Shown here: piece after piece, positions 12,191 through 24,900 of the stretch
Numbering within the stretch: the stretch's first letter is position 1
Layout: each line of letters opens with the position of its first letter
From: Onthophagus taurus
Lineage: Eukaryota > Arthropoda > Insecta > Coleoptera > Scarabaeidae
Direction of reading: 5' to 3'
Assembly (NCBI RefSeq): GCF_036711975.1
Contig: NC_091966.1
Location: 41,361,501 to 41,425,500, forward strand
DNA length: 64,000 nucleotides
Notes under the pieces: generated by a model
Database searches by the model: none
Seen by the model: the letters and a program-made list of their open reading frames with translations, nothing else
Told to the model about the DNA's origin: nothing
Position numbers and translations under genes: made by a program

Positions 12191-12519
12191 ATTTTTCAAA
12201 AATTTTTACACGAATCGTCATCATTTTATCTCTAGTTTTAGTGACTAAATTTATACCACGACTTGAAACATCCTGTATAATCGTGATAAAAATGGACAGG
12301 CACCAAACAATTTTCAATAGGTTGACCCTGACTATTCTGAGAAGTCTTATATTTTTAGGGAGATGAAAACGAAAATCCCGTTTTTCTCAACACTATTCAT
12401 TTGTGGCCTTTCTGCACCAGGTTTAAGGTTTGCTATAGGACCCAGAACTAACTAGACTTAACAGAGCATGATAGTAAGTTTGTCTGACTTCACGGTATGC
12501 AGACAACAATTGGTAGTCA

Positions 12520-15500
12520 ACCTCAATTTTGACATATTTGTAATGTTCATTAAAAAACCTTTAAAATGAATACAAACACGACATATTTACCTTCAATATT
12601 AGAGAAGTTATGGTCAACTTCCGGTTAAAAATGTCAACGTCCATTTTGACATATTTGTAATTGTCGTGAAAAAATCTTTTAAAATCAGCCCAAACATGAT
12701 ACGTTTAATTCCAATATTACTCGAGATATAAGCAACTTCCGGTTTGAACTGTCAACGTCATTTTGATATATTCTTAATTTTTATAAAATGTCTTCAAATT
12801 TGCCACAAAAACGAAAATATCATTAAAAAAAATCAAAAATTAAGGTTGGTATTAATATTTAAAAATTATATTGCTATCTTCATTGTTGCTATCTTCGGGT
12901 TTAACGTTTTTTATTCTAACTTTTTTGTTTTTTGAGATAAGTGCGTCATGTTTGGACTTATTTTAAAGGTTATTTTATAAGAATTGCGAATATAATAATA
13001 AAATTAAAGTTGACATTAACACCGGAAAGTTTTTTCTTAGCAATGCGTCGAAACTCTTTCAATATTTGTAGTTCTAGGTCTAGTGTTAGTTCTAGTTTTA
13101 GTGCAATAAAAATATGCAACATAGTGATATCTTATGCTAACTAGCGCTACCTACAACTGTCAGTAAAACTAACATTAGATCTAGAACAAAAAAACATTCA
13201 ACGTCGATGTTTTTTGTTCTCTTTTTTGTGTTTTGAGAGAAATGTATCATGTTTGGACTCATTTTAAAAGTTTTTTTAATAAAGATTACATCACGAAATA
13301 ACACCATTAAGTTGTCCATTTCACTAATATATGACAACTAACTTCAGGTTTAACATGTCAACCTCAATTTTGACATATTTGCAATCTTCATTAAAAAACC
13401 TTTAAAATGAATACAAACACGACATATTTATCTTCAATATTAATGAAGTTATGGTCAACGTCAATTTTGACATATTTGTAATCGTCGTGAACAAATCTTT
13501 TAAAATCAGCCCAAAATATGATACGTTTAATTCCAATATTATTCGCGATATAAGCAACTTCCGGTTTGAAATGTCAATGTCATTTTGATATATTCTTAAT
13601 TTTTATAACATGTTTTAAAATTTGTCACAAAAACGAAAATATAATAAAAAAAAATCAAAAATTAAGGTTGGTATTAATATTTAAAAATTAAATTGCTATC
13701 TTCATTGTTGCTAACTTCGGGTTTAATGTTTTTTATTCTAAGTTTTTTGTTTTTTGAGATAAGTGCGTCATGTTTGGACTTATTTTAAAGGTTATTTTAT
13801 AAGGATTGCGAATATAATAATAAAATTAAAGTTGCCATTAACACCTGAAAGTTTTTTCTTAGCAATGCGTCGAAACTCTTTCAATATTTGTAGTTCTAGG
13901 TCTAGTGTTAGTTCTAGTTTTAGTGCAATAAAAATATGCAACATAGTGATATCTTATGTTCACTAGCGCTACCTACAACTGTCAGTAAAACTAACATTAG
14001 ATCTAGAACAAAAAAACATTCAAGGTCGATGTTTCTTATTCTCTTTTTTGTGTTTTGAGAAAAATGCATCATGTTTGGATTCATTTTAAATGTTTTTTAA
14101 TAAAGATTACATCATGAAATAACACCATTAAGTTGTCCATTTCACTATTATATGACAACTAACTTCAGGTTTAACATGTCAACCTCAATTTTGACATATT
14201 TGCAATCTTCATTAAAAAACCTTTAAAATGAATACAAACACGACATATTTATCTTCAATATTAATGAAGTTATGGTCAACTTCCGGTTAGAAACGTCAAC
14301 GTCAATTTTGACATATTTGTAATCGTCGCGAAAAAAATCTTTTAAAATCAGCCCAAAATATGATACGTTTAATTCCATTATTACTCGAGATATAAGCAAC
14401 TTCCGGTTTGAAATGTCAACGTCATTTTGATATATTCTTAATTTTTATAAAATGTCTTAAAATTTGCTACTAAAACGAAAATATAATAAAAAAATTAAAA
14501 ACTAAGGTTGGTATTAATATTTAAAAATTAAATTGCTATCTTCATTGTTGCTAACTTCGGGTTTAACGTTTTTTATTCTAACTTTTTTGTTTTTTGAGAT
14601 AAGCGCGTCATCTTTGGACTTATTTTAAAGGTTATTTTATAAGGATTGTGAATATAATAATAAAATTAAAGTTGACATTAACACCTGAAAGTTTTTTTCT
14701 TAGCCTTGCGTCGAAACTCTGTCAATATTTCAAGCTCTAGGATTAGCTCTAGTTTTAGTGCAATAAAAATATGCAACATAGTGATATCATATGTCAACTA
14801 GCGCTACCTACAACTGTCAGTAAAACTAACATTGGATCTAGAACAAAAAACATTCAAGGTCGATGTTTTTTATTCTCTTTTTTGTGTTTTGAGAAAAATG
14901 CATCATGTTTGGATTCATTTTAAAGGTTTTTTAATAAAGAATACATCATGAAATAACACCATTAAGTTGTCCATTTCACTATTATATGACAACTAACTTC
15001 AGGTTTAACATGTCAACCTCAATTTTGACATATTTGCAATCTTCATTAAAAAACCTTTAAAATGAATACAAACACGACATATTTATCTTCAATATTAATG
15101 AAGTTATGGTCAACTTCCGGTTAGAAACGTCAACGTCAATTTTGACATATTTGTAATCGTCGTGAAAAAAATCCTTTAAAATCAGCCCAAAATATGATAT
15201 GTTTAATTCCAATATTACTCGAGATATAAGCAACTTCCGGTTTGAACTGTCAACGTCATTTTGATATAGTCTTAATTTTTATAAAATGTCTTCAAATTTG
15301 CCACAAAAACGAAAATATCATTAAAAAAAATCAAAAATTAAGGTTGGTATTAATATTTAAAAATTAAATTGCTATCTTCATTGTTGCTAACTTCGGGTTT
15401 AACGTTTTTTATTCTAACTTTCTTGTTTTTTGAGATAAGTGCGTCATGTTTGGACTTATTTTAAAGGTTATTTTATAAGGATTGTGAATATAATAATAAA

Positions 15501-18500
15501 ATTAAAGTTGACATTAACACCTAAAAGTTTTTTTCTTAGCCTTGCGTCGAAACTCTGTCAATATTTCAAGCTCTAGGGTTAGCTCTAGTTTTAGTGCAAT
15601 AAAAATATGCAACATAGTGATATCATATGTCAACTAGCGCTACCTACAACTGTCAGTAAAACTAACATTAGATCTAGAACAAAAAACATTCAAGGTCGAT
15701 GTTTTTTATTCTCTTTTTTGTGTTTTGAGAAAAATGCATCATGTTTGGATTCATTTTAAATGTTTTTTAATAAAGATTACATCACGAAATAACACCATTA
15801 AGTTGTCCATTTCACTATTATATGACAACTAACTTCAGGTTTAACATGTCAACCTCAATTTTGACATATTTGCAATCTTCATTAAAAAACCTTTAAAATG
15901 AATACAAACACGACATATTTATCTTCAATATTAATGAAGTTATGGTCAACTTCCGGTTAGAAACGTCAACGTCAATTTTGACATATTTGTAATCGTCGCG
16001 AAAAAAATCTTTTAAAATCAGCCCAAAATATGATACGTTTAATTCCATTATTACTCGAGATATAAGCAACTTCCGGTTTGAAATGTCAACGTCATTTTGA
16101 TATATTCTTAATTTTTATAAAATGTCTTAAAATTTGCTACTAAAACGAAAATATAATAAAAAAATTAAAAACTAAGGTTGGTATTAATATTTAAAAATTA
16201 AATTGCTATCTTCATTGTTGCTAACTTCGGGTTTAACGTTTTTTATTCTAACTTTTTTGTTTTTTGAGATAAGCGCGTCATCTTTGGACTTATTTTAAAG
16301 GTTATTTTATAAGGATTGTGAATATAATAATAAAATTAAAGTTGACATTAACACCTGAAAGTTTTTTTCTTAGCCTTGCGTCGAAACTCTGTCAATATTT
16401 CAAGCTCTAGGATTAGCTCTAGTTTTAGTGCAATAAAAATATGCAACATAGTGATATCATATGTCAACTAGCGCTACCTACAACTGTCAGTAAAACTAAC
16501 ATTGGATCTAGAACAAAAAACATTCAAGGTCGATGTTTTTTATTCTCTTTTTTGTGTTTTGAGAAAAATGCATCATGTTTGGATTCATTTTAAAGGTTTT
16601 TTAATAAAGAATACATCATGAAATAACACCATTAAGTTGTCCATTTCACTATTATATGACAACTAACTTCAGGTTTAACATGTCAACCTCAATTTTGACA
16701 TATTTGCAATCTTCATTAAAAAACCTTTAAAATGAATACAAACACGACATATTTATCTTCAATATTAATGAAGTTATGGTCAACTTCCGGTTAGAAACGT
16801 CAACGTCAATTTTGACATATTTGTAATCGTCGTGAAAAAAATCCTTTAAAATCAGCCCAAAATATGATATGTTTAATTCCAATATTACTCGAGATATAAG
16901 CAACTTCCGGTTTGAACTGTCAACGTCATTTTGATATAGTCTTAATTTTTATAAAATGTCTTCAAATTTGCCACAAAAACGAAAATATCATTAAAAAAAA
17001 TCAAAAATTAAGGTTGGTATTAATATTTAAAAATTAAATTGCTATCTTCATTGTTGCTAACTTCGGGTTTAACGTTTTTTATTCTAACTTTCTTGTTTTT
17101 TGAGATAAGTGCGTCATGTTTGGACTTATTTTAAAGGTTATTTTATAAGGATTGTGAATATAATAATAAAATTAAAGTTGACATTAACACCTAAAAGTTT
17201 TTTTCTTAGCCTTGCGTCGAAACTCTGTCAATATTTCAAGCTCTAGGGTTAGCTCTAGTTTTAGTGCAATAAAAATATGCAACATAGTGATATCATATGT
17301 CAACTAGCGCTACCTACAACTGTCAGTAAAACTAACATTAGATCTAGAACAAAAAACATTCAAGGTCGATGTTTTTTATTCTCTTTTTTGTGTTTTAAGA
17401 AAAATGCATCATGTTTGGATTCATTTTAAATGTTTTTTAATAAAGATTACATCATGAAATAACACCATTAAGTTGTCCATTTCACTATTATATGACAACT
17501 AACTTCAGGTTTAACATGTCAACCTCAATTTTGACATATTTGCAATCTTCATTAAAAAACCTTTAAAATGAATACAAACACGACATATTTATCTTCAATA
17601 TTAATGAAGTTATGGTCAACTTCCGGTTAGAAACGTCAACGTCAATTTTGGCATATTTGTAATCGTCGCGAAAAAAATCTTTTAAAATCAGCCCAAAATA
17701 TGATACGTTTAATTCCATTATTACTCGAGATATAAGCAACTTCCGGTTTGAAATGTCGACGTCATTTTGATATATTCTTAATTTTTATAAAATATCTTCA
17801 AATTTGCCACAAAAACGAAAATATAAGAAAAAAAAATCAAAAATTAAGGTTGGTATTCATATTTAAAAATTAAATTGCTATCTTCATTGTTGCTAACTTC
17901 AGGTTTAATGTGTTTTCTTCAAACTTTTTTGTTTTTTGAGATAAGTGCGTCATGTTTGGACTCATTTTAAAGGTTATTTTATAGAGATTACGAATATAAT
18001 AATAAAATTAAAGTTGACATTAACACCTGAAAGTTTTTTTCTTAGCCTTGCATCGAAATATTGAAACATTTCTACTTCTAGGTCTAGTATCAGTTCTAGT
18101 TTTAGTTCAATAAAAATATGGAACATAGTGATATCTTATATTTAACTAGCGCTACCTACCACTGTCACTAGAATTAATATTAGATCTAGAACTAGAAACA
18201 TTCGGGTTTAGTCGCACGTCTCTCAAGACAGCTAAACCTGAATGATTCTAGTTCTAGGTTTTGTGTTACTTCTAGTAATAATGCTAGTGTATTACTAGAA
18301 CTAACACTAGACCTAGAAGATTACATCATGAAATAACACCATTAAGTTGTCCATTTCACTATTATATGGCAACTAACTTCAAGTTTAACATGTCAACCTC
18401 AATTTTGACATATTTGTAATCTTCATGAAAAAACCTTTAAAATGAATACAAACACGACATACTTATCTTCAATATTAATGGAGTTATGGCCAACTTCCGG

Positions 18501-18835
18501 TTTGAACTGTCAACGTCATTTTGACATATTCTTAAAAAAACAAAAAATTAAAGTTGGTATTACTACTTAAAAATTAAATTGCTATCTTCATTGTTGCTAA
18601 CTTCGGGTTTAATGTTTTTTATTCTAACTTTTTTGTTTTTTGAGATAAGTGCGTCATGTTTGGACTCATTTTAAAGGTTATTTTATAAGGATTACGAATA
18701 TAATAATAAAATTAAGGTTGACATTAACACCTGAAAGTTTTTTTCTTAGCCGTTTTCAACTCTTTCAATATTTCTAGTTTAGGTCGGTTCTAGTTTTAGT
18801 TCAATAAAAATATGGAACATAGTGATATTGCATTT
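12520..18835 (-). repeat. Long tandem array, about 835-bp unit with a 1670-bp higher-order repeat
   Basis: Anchoring on GACATATTTGCAATCTTC, units begin at about 13372, 14193, 15027, 15863, 16697 and 17533, with diverged end copies near 12530 and 18407. Spacings are 821, 834, 836, 834, 836 and 874. Alternate units match best: 14193-15862 and 15863-17532 are almost identical over 1670 bp, a recent duplication of a dimer. Each unit contains the repeat words of 10.9-12.1 kb in the opposite orientation plus CTAG-rich tracts. Near-identical 67-codon open frames (12941, 13763) are by-products of repetition, not genes. Confidence 0.9.
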
Positions 18836-18870
18836 TACGTGAGACAATTTAAGTAGATTTGTCTTTGTTT
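18835..18870 (-). CDS. Possible terminal exon of the senataxin-like gene
   Basis: After the donor at 18985, a possible acceptor (TTTCCATAG) at 18871-18872 would open a short in-phase exon, KQRQIYLNCLT, ending in TAA at 18837-18835. It is only a guess: the exon is tiny and unsupported by homology. The real C-terminus could lie beyond the array at 12.5-18.8 kb. Confidence 0.2.
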   Translation of the reverse strand, partial: KQRQIYLNCLT

Positions 18871-18985
18871 CTATGGAAATATATTTTTGTATATTAATTA
18901 ATTTTAAGTTTTAATAGATTTTAAAAGATGGCGTTAACCCGCAATTTTATAAAAATACAAGAAAATTAAAATAAAAAAATCTTAC

Positions 18986-21900
18986 ATCAAATAACGGATT
19001 TGTGCCAACAACATAAAGAACTCTTCTAGCTCTTGTTATAGAAACATTTAAACGTTGTTCATCATTTAAAAATGAATTCGCTCTCAGTCGAACACAGGAT
19101 AATATAATAATATCTTTTTCTGATCCTTGAAAACTATCGACTGTATTCACAGTAATTTGTATACTTGGCATCCTTAGTTTTTTAATTTCCACCAATAAAT
19201 CTTTACGTTGATTATTATAAGGCGTTATGACTCCAACTGTATAAAATTTATCGGTTTTATGACCAATAGTATCGTTTATTGCCTTTAATAATTTAACAAC
19301 GCAATTAATTTCGGTTTCGTTATAATAACCGTTTTCTAATCGCTCATTTGCTTGATGATTCTTGTTTATATTTAAAACATAATAAGGAGCCAATCCATCT
19401 AAACCACCGCGTTTATTACAAATCGATGCCGTTTTTAACATTCCTTCATAAAAAGTTTCACTGGGATATAAACAAATTTCCGGGTGCATTCGAAATTGTA
19501 AATCAAGCATTGTTATTGGTTGCTTCGTTTCGGATATAAAAGCTTTTTTTAATCGCGACATAAGTGATTGACCATATCCTAAATCTTTTGCGTACTAAAA
19601 ATAAAATTTAAATTAATTAATTAATAATGAGAATTAAAAATACCTACTTTGCTGAGTGTTACGGCCGGTAATTGTTTTGGATCTCCAATTAAAACAATTT
19701 TTTCAATGCCCAAACTTAAAGGTATTAAAGTTTCCGTTTCTTTACTTTGACTAGCCTCATCAATTATACAACAATCTATATTTAAACCGTACTCCCCTAA
19801 ACGAAAGCAACTATTTAACGTTGTGCAAATAATGTTTCGACGCATTAAAATCTCTTTGCGGATTTTATGGAAGGTGTTCCAATAGTGGGCATCTTGGAAA
19901 TAATCTTGAGCAAAATTATTGATTTGGTGGTCGATACTTTTTAATTCTTTTATTAAATGATAAGCGTTTTTTTTATGGTTCGTCATCTCATCGATTTTCG
20001 CATGTAAATCGAGCGCTCTCTGTTTTAATTTGTTAAAATCCAAACGAACTTCTGGACGTTCTGTTAATATCTGTTCGGTCATTTTTCTTCTTATGATATT
20101 TTCAATGAAGTAATAATGCAAGTCAGAACCTATTGATTCGTAAATTCCTAACCGTACTAAATCTTCTCGTTTTTTGTCTTTTGCTAAACAGATAAAAATA
20201 AAAATAAAAAAGTTATAATAGTATACAGTGCGTTTCAAAAGTAACGAATAAATTCTTATCGAATCGCTGAAACGGGTCTAAAGATTTAATTTTTTTCCGC
20301 CATTTTTAAACGAGTTATGACGTCATCGAAGATCTTTTTAAATCGAAGACCCCACTTTTTATATCCGAATTTAAAAGAGGATTTTTTTCTGAATTATGTA
20401 CAGGGTGTCCAAATTTCGATGGGTTTGCAGGATATCTCAGTTATTATGAAAGATAGAAAGTTGCGGTTTTCGCGAACCTGAGCTACTTTTTTGTGAAACT
20501 TATAATGCCGCAAACCAAATTTTCATAGACCTCTTCGTTTTTGATATACAGGGAGTATTTCAAAATTTACGATTTTCAGACACCTCCCGTATCTCGGCTA
20601 TCCGGAAACTTAATAAAAACGTAAAAACGGGTTCTAATAGATTTTTTCACGGAGAATCCAATGGTGCACGTAGAATTTTTCTAGTCATCACGGTTTTTAA
20701 GTTATAAACACAACTTAGGTTTTTTTAAATGGAACCACCTATATTTTATTTTTTTATTGAACTGGATTTTTTTCAAGCTTTTCAATGATATATAATACTC
20801 TATACTTACCTTTATAATTTATTAACCTCGAAATTGAATAAAATACATTATTTTATAAGTAGGCAATGATAAACAGACTGCCTAACCTGACGTCACAGAG
20901 ATGGGCGGAGCTTATATCGACTCCAAACAATTTCGTCGCTAACCACAGTTGCTAATGATAAACCGTAATAAAAATGTCATTTGAAATGTCATAAAAAGTC
21001 ACTTATTTATTTTATTTTAACACTAATTGAAAAATGGCATATGGTGATTTACCGTTAGCAACACACTTAGCTATGAAAATGTTTGGAGTCGATATAAGCT
21101 CCGCCCATCTCTGTTACGTCAAGGCTTAGGTTGTCTATTAAGTGATCGCGTTGCTAGGATACCGGAATAAACAAAGTAAATATAGTTAATTACTGTCAAC
21201 CTTAATTTTGAATTTTGTGCTAACAATAAGTCGTGTGTTACTTAATTACCTTTAATTAACTTAACTTAATTATCTTTTTCTTGAAATGGAGCGCTATGAA
21301 AATTATGAAAAATATGACATGCTAGCATGTTACATTCATGCAAATGAAAATGTAAATCAAGCTGCTGAATTATACATAAATAGGTAGAATGCAACATTTA
21401 TCAGCAATAACATTTTATTAGCAGATTGTTTCACTTCAGATATCCAGAAAGAGCGCAACCAAATTCAAAATTATTGGGCCACGAATTGTTTACAAAATAT
21501 TTGAAGGAAACCTTTGCGGTAATCGCTATTTGGCCATCTTGCAAGAGGCTTTGCCAGAGATTTTGGATGATATTCCTCTTATTCGGCTAAATAATATTTA
21601 TTTTCAGCAGGACGGAGCTCCCGTTCATAATGCGCAGTTAGTGAGTCGCTACCTAACTGCAGAATTTCCTGGTAGGTGGATAGGCACACATGGTCCAACG
21701 CGATGGCCAGCAAGATCACCTGATTTATCTATTTTGGACTTCTTTTTATGGGGATATATCAAGAATCGGGTATACAGGGTGGTTCAGTTTTTAATCGGGA
21801 AACTTTACTAGGATGTAGTACTTGCCAAAATAACACAAATTTTTTATATAAACATAGGGTCGCAATTCTTTTGTTTTCGAGCTATGAGCGATCAAAGTTG

Positions 21901-24900
21901 AGAAAAAAATTTACATTTTGTTTTGTATTTCAGCTGCAAGTAAACCGTAGAATTTGAAACTTTGTACGTATGTACTACTGGTTAAGAACTTATTTTCAAC
22001 CATACCTTAAACTTCCCCAGCGCCCTCTTAGGGGATGAAATTCACTACCCCCTTGTTTTTTTTATAACAACTTTTTAACGCTATGGAATATGAACATAAA
22101 AAGATATGGGTTGTAAAGCTCACTCTTTAGTGGTACTTTTTTGTCTCTTTAGTATTTTCCTTAAAGTTAATAGTTTCCGTGTAAAAAAATAAAATATCGT
22201 GCCATACACTGCTATGTGCCGCCATGTTTAGCCAAAATTATTCTAAAAGTTTGCTCTGAGAACTTGTAAGTTTCATTTACAGTGAATCCTCATAATTATT
22301 GCTGGTTATTAATAATTTTTGACGGTTATTAAGCCAGAGTATCAATTTTTTAATATTGTTTAAAACAACGTAATTTGTTCAGACAGGCATTAATCTTATT
22401 TATGGTTTTTCTTATGAAAATCACAATTAATTGATGTTATCTAGTTAGTACTAGATCCTAGTAAGTGCACAACTTCCATAGCCACCTATAAAGAAAAATT
22501 TCTTTTAATAATAGCAGCGCTTTACAGTACAATGTAGCATATTTTATTTTTTTACGTTAAAACTATTATTTTTAAGGAAAAAACTAAAGAGAGAAAAAAG
22601 TACTAGTAATGAATAAGCTTTACAACCCATATTTTTCTTTGTTAATATTCCATGGCGTTAAGAAGTTGTTATAAAAAAATCAAAGGGGCTGTGAATTTCA
22701 TCTCCTTAGAGGGCGCTAGGGAAGTTTAAGGTATGGTTGAAAATAAGATATTAACCAGTAGTACATACATACCAAATTTCAAATTCTATGGTTTACTCAT
22801 ACCCGAAATAAAAGATAAAATGTAAATTTTTGGCTCAACTTTGACAGCTCATAGCTCAAAAACAGAAGAGTTGCGACCCTATGTTTATATAAAAAACTTG
22901 TTTATTTTGGCAAGTACTACGTCCTAGAAAAGTTTCCCGATTAAAAACTGAACCACCCTGTATAGTACCCAGAATCGAACAAAATTGGAATTGAAAATTG
23001 CTGTAACTGATGCTTTTTCACATTTACAGCAACATCCCATAACTATTCTAAATGCAATTAAACGCATTACTAAACTTTGTGAACAATGTGTGCATCAAAA
23101 TGGTAACAACTTTGAACAATTCCTGTAACTTGAAGCCATATTTGCATAATGTTTAGTTTTTAATAATTTTTCGTTTTTAGCAAACAAAATTTAATAGATA
23201 CATTTTTTTAATAAGTCAATAATTAATATTATAGTATTTTCAAAATTCTTTGTTTATCCTGGTATCCTAGCAACGCGATCACTTAATTTATCATAGCCTA
23301 CTTATAAAATAATGTGGTTTTTTTAATTTCGAGGTTAATTATAAAGGTAAGTATAGAGTATTATATATCATTGAAAAGCTTGAAAAAATTCTAGTTCAAT
23401 AAAAAAATAAAATATAAGTGGTTCCATTTAAAAAAACCTAAGTTGTGTTTATAACTCAAAAACTGTAATGTCTAGAAAAATTCTACGTGCATCATTGGAT
23501 TCTACGTGAAAAAATCTATTAGAACCCGTTTTTACTTTTTTACTAAGTTTCCGGATAGCCGAGATACGAGGGGAGTCTGAAAATCGTAAATTTTGAAATA
23601 CCTGTATATCAAAAACGAAGAGGTCTATGAAAATTTGGTTTGCGGCATTGAAAGTTTCACAAAAAAGTAGCTCAGGTTCGCGAAAACCGCAACTTTCTAT
23701 CTTTCATAATAACTGAGATACCCTGCAAACCCATCGAAATTTGGACACCCTGTACAGGTGGTTCAAATTGGATGTCCGAATAGGCTAACTCGGAAACTAG
23801 AGGCCAAAACTGAAAATATCGTAAAACCAAGAAGTGCAATTATCTTTGTTATTATTATAGGTGGAGTATTATAACTAAGACATTATAGGAACACTTTTTT
23901 ACAGGGAATTTCATGACGTAGTCAAAAAAAATTTTTCGGTTTTAGATTTTGAGATATCATGACAATTTTCGTTTTTTTAAATGGAAACAACCACTAATTA
24001 TTCGCTTATTAGGGTTAGATAGGTCTATTTCTTATTCTTTTAGACTTTTTTTAGTGTCGTTAAAGAAATTAAATTTACAGTTTCCTGTAATTAATTAATT
24101 AAATTATAACCAAAAATTAAAAAAAAAACATATTTCTGATATTTGTATCAAATACATTTGTTGAACTATTTAATTTATATTTGTTTTACACAAAAGTTGG
24201 AATAGATTGCATTATTTCACATTTTTTATTAATATTTAATATTACTATTAAACAACTTAATAAATTATTGATAGATGGCGCTCATATATCAAAAATTTTC
24301 TGAAGTGTCAAATTAAAAATCCTGTTTTTTTAGGATGGATTACGAAAATTACGAAAAATTTAACATGTTAGAATGTTACATATTAGAAAATAAAGTAAAT
24401 TTTATATAAATTTTTGGTAGAATAGTTTTTAGTTATAGTACCGTAATTTACAGGAAACTGTAAATTTAATTTCTTTGACGACACTAAAAAAAAGTTAATT
24501 TTTAGCTTTATTCTAAAACAATAAGAAATAGACCTATCTAACCCCATATTTTTGTAATCAGAAAAAAATAACGAATTTAATAAGCGAATAATTAGGGGTT
24601 GTTTCCATTTAAAAAAACGAAAATTGTCATAATATCTCAAAATCTAAAACCGAAATTTTTTTTTTGACTACGTCATTAAATTCTCTGTTAAAAAGTGTCC
24701 ATATAATCTATTAGTTATAATACTCCACCTATAATAATAACCAAGATAATTGCACTTGCTGGTTTTACGATATTTTCAATTTTGGCCTCTAGGGGAAAAA
24801 CAAAAGACGATAGCGCTTTGAGGCTTTTGGCATTAGCAATTTCTCGAAAAACGAGATCATGACATGTAAGCTACTTTTTTTCTAACTCTTATAGTTTCCC

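Larger units (their letters stand above)
20401..23752 (+). mobile_element. Second mariner-like (DD41D) family, carrying a nested element
   Basis: The ends are CAGGGTGTCCAAATTTCG at 20401 and its complement at 23752, with TA on both sides and long subterminal inverted repeats (over 300 bp). It encodes a degenerate plus-strand transposase and is itself interrupted at TA by the element at 21775-22960. Internal words GTCGATATAAGCTCC occur in inverted orientation near 20910 and 21085. Confidence 0.88.

Noticed and set aside
12010..12366. 118-codon plus-strand frame
   Set aside because: It lies over the LINE 3'-UTR-like repeat end and unrelated sequence, with no recognisable domain.
12941..13966. 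Two near-identical 67-codon frames (12941 and 13763)
   Set aside because: They are the same position in successive tandem units; the later units break the frame, so they reflect repetition, not coding.
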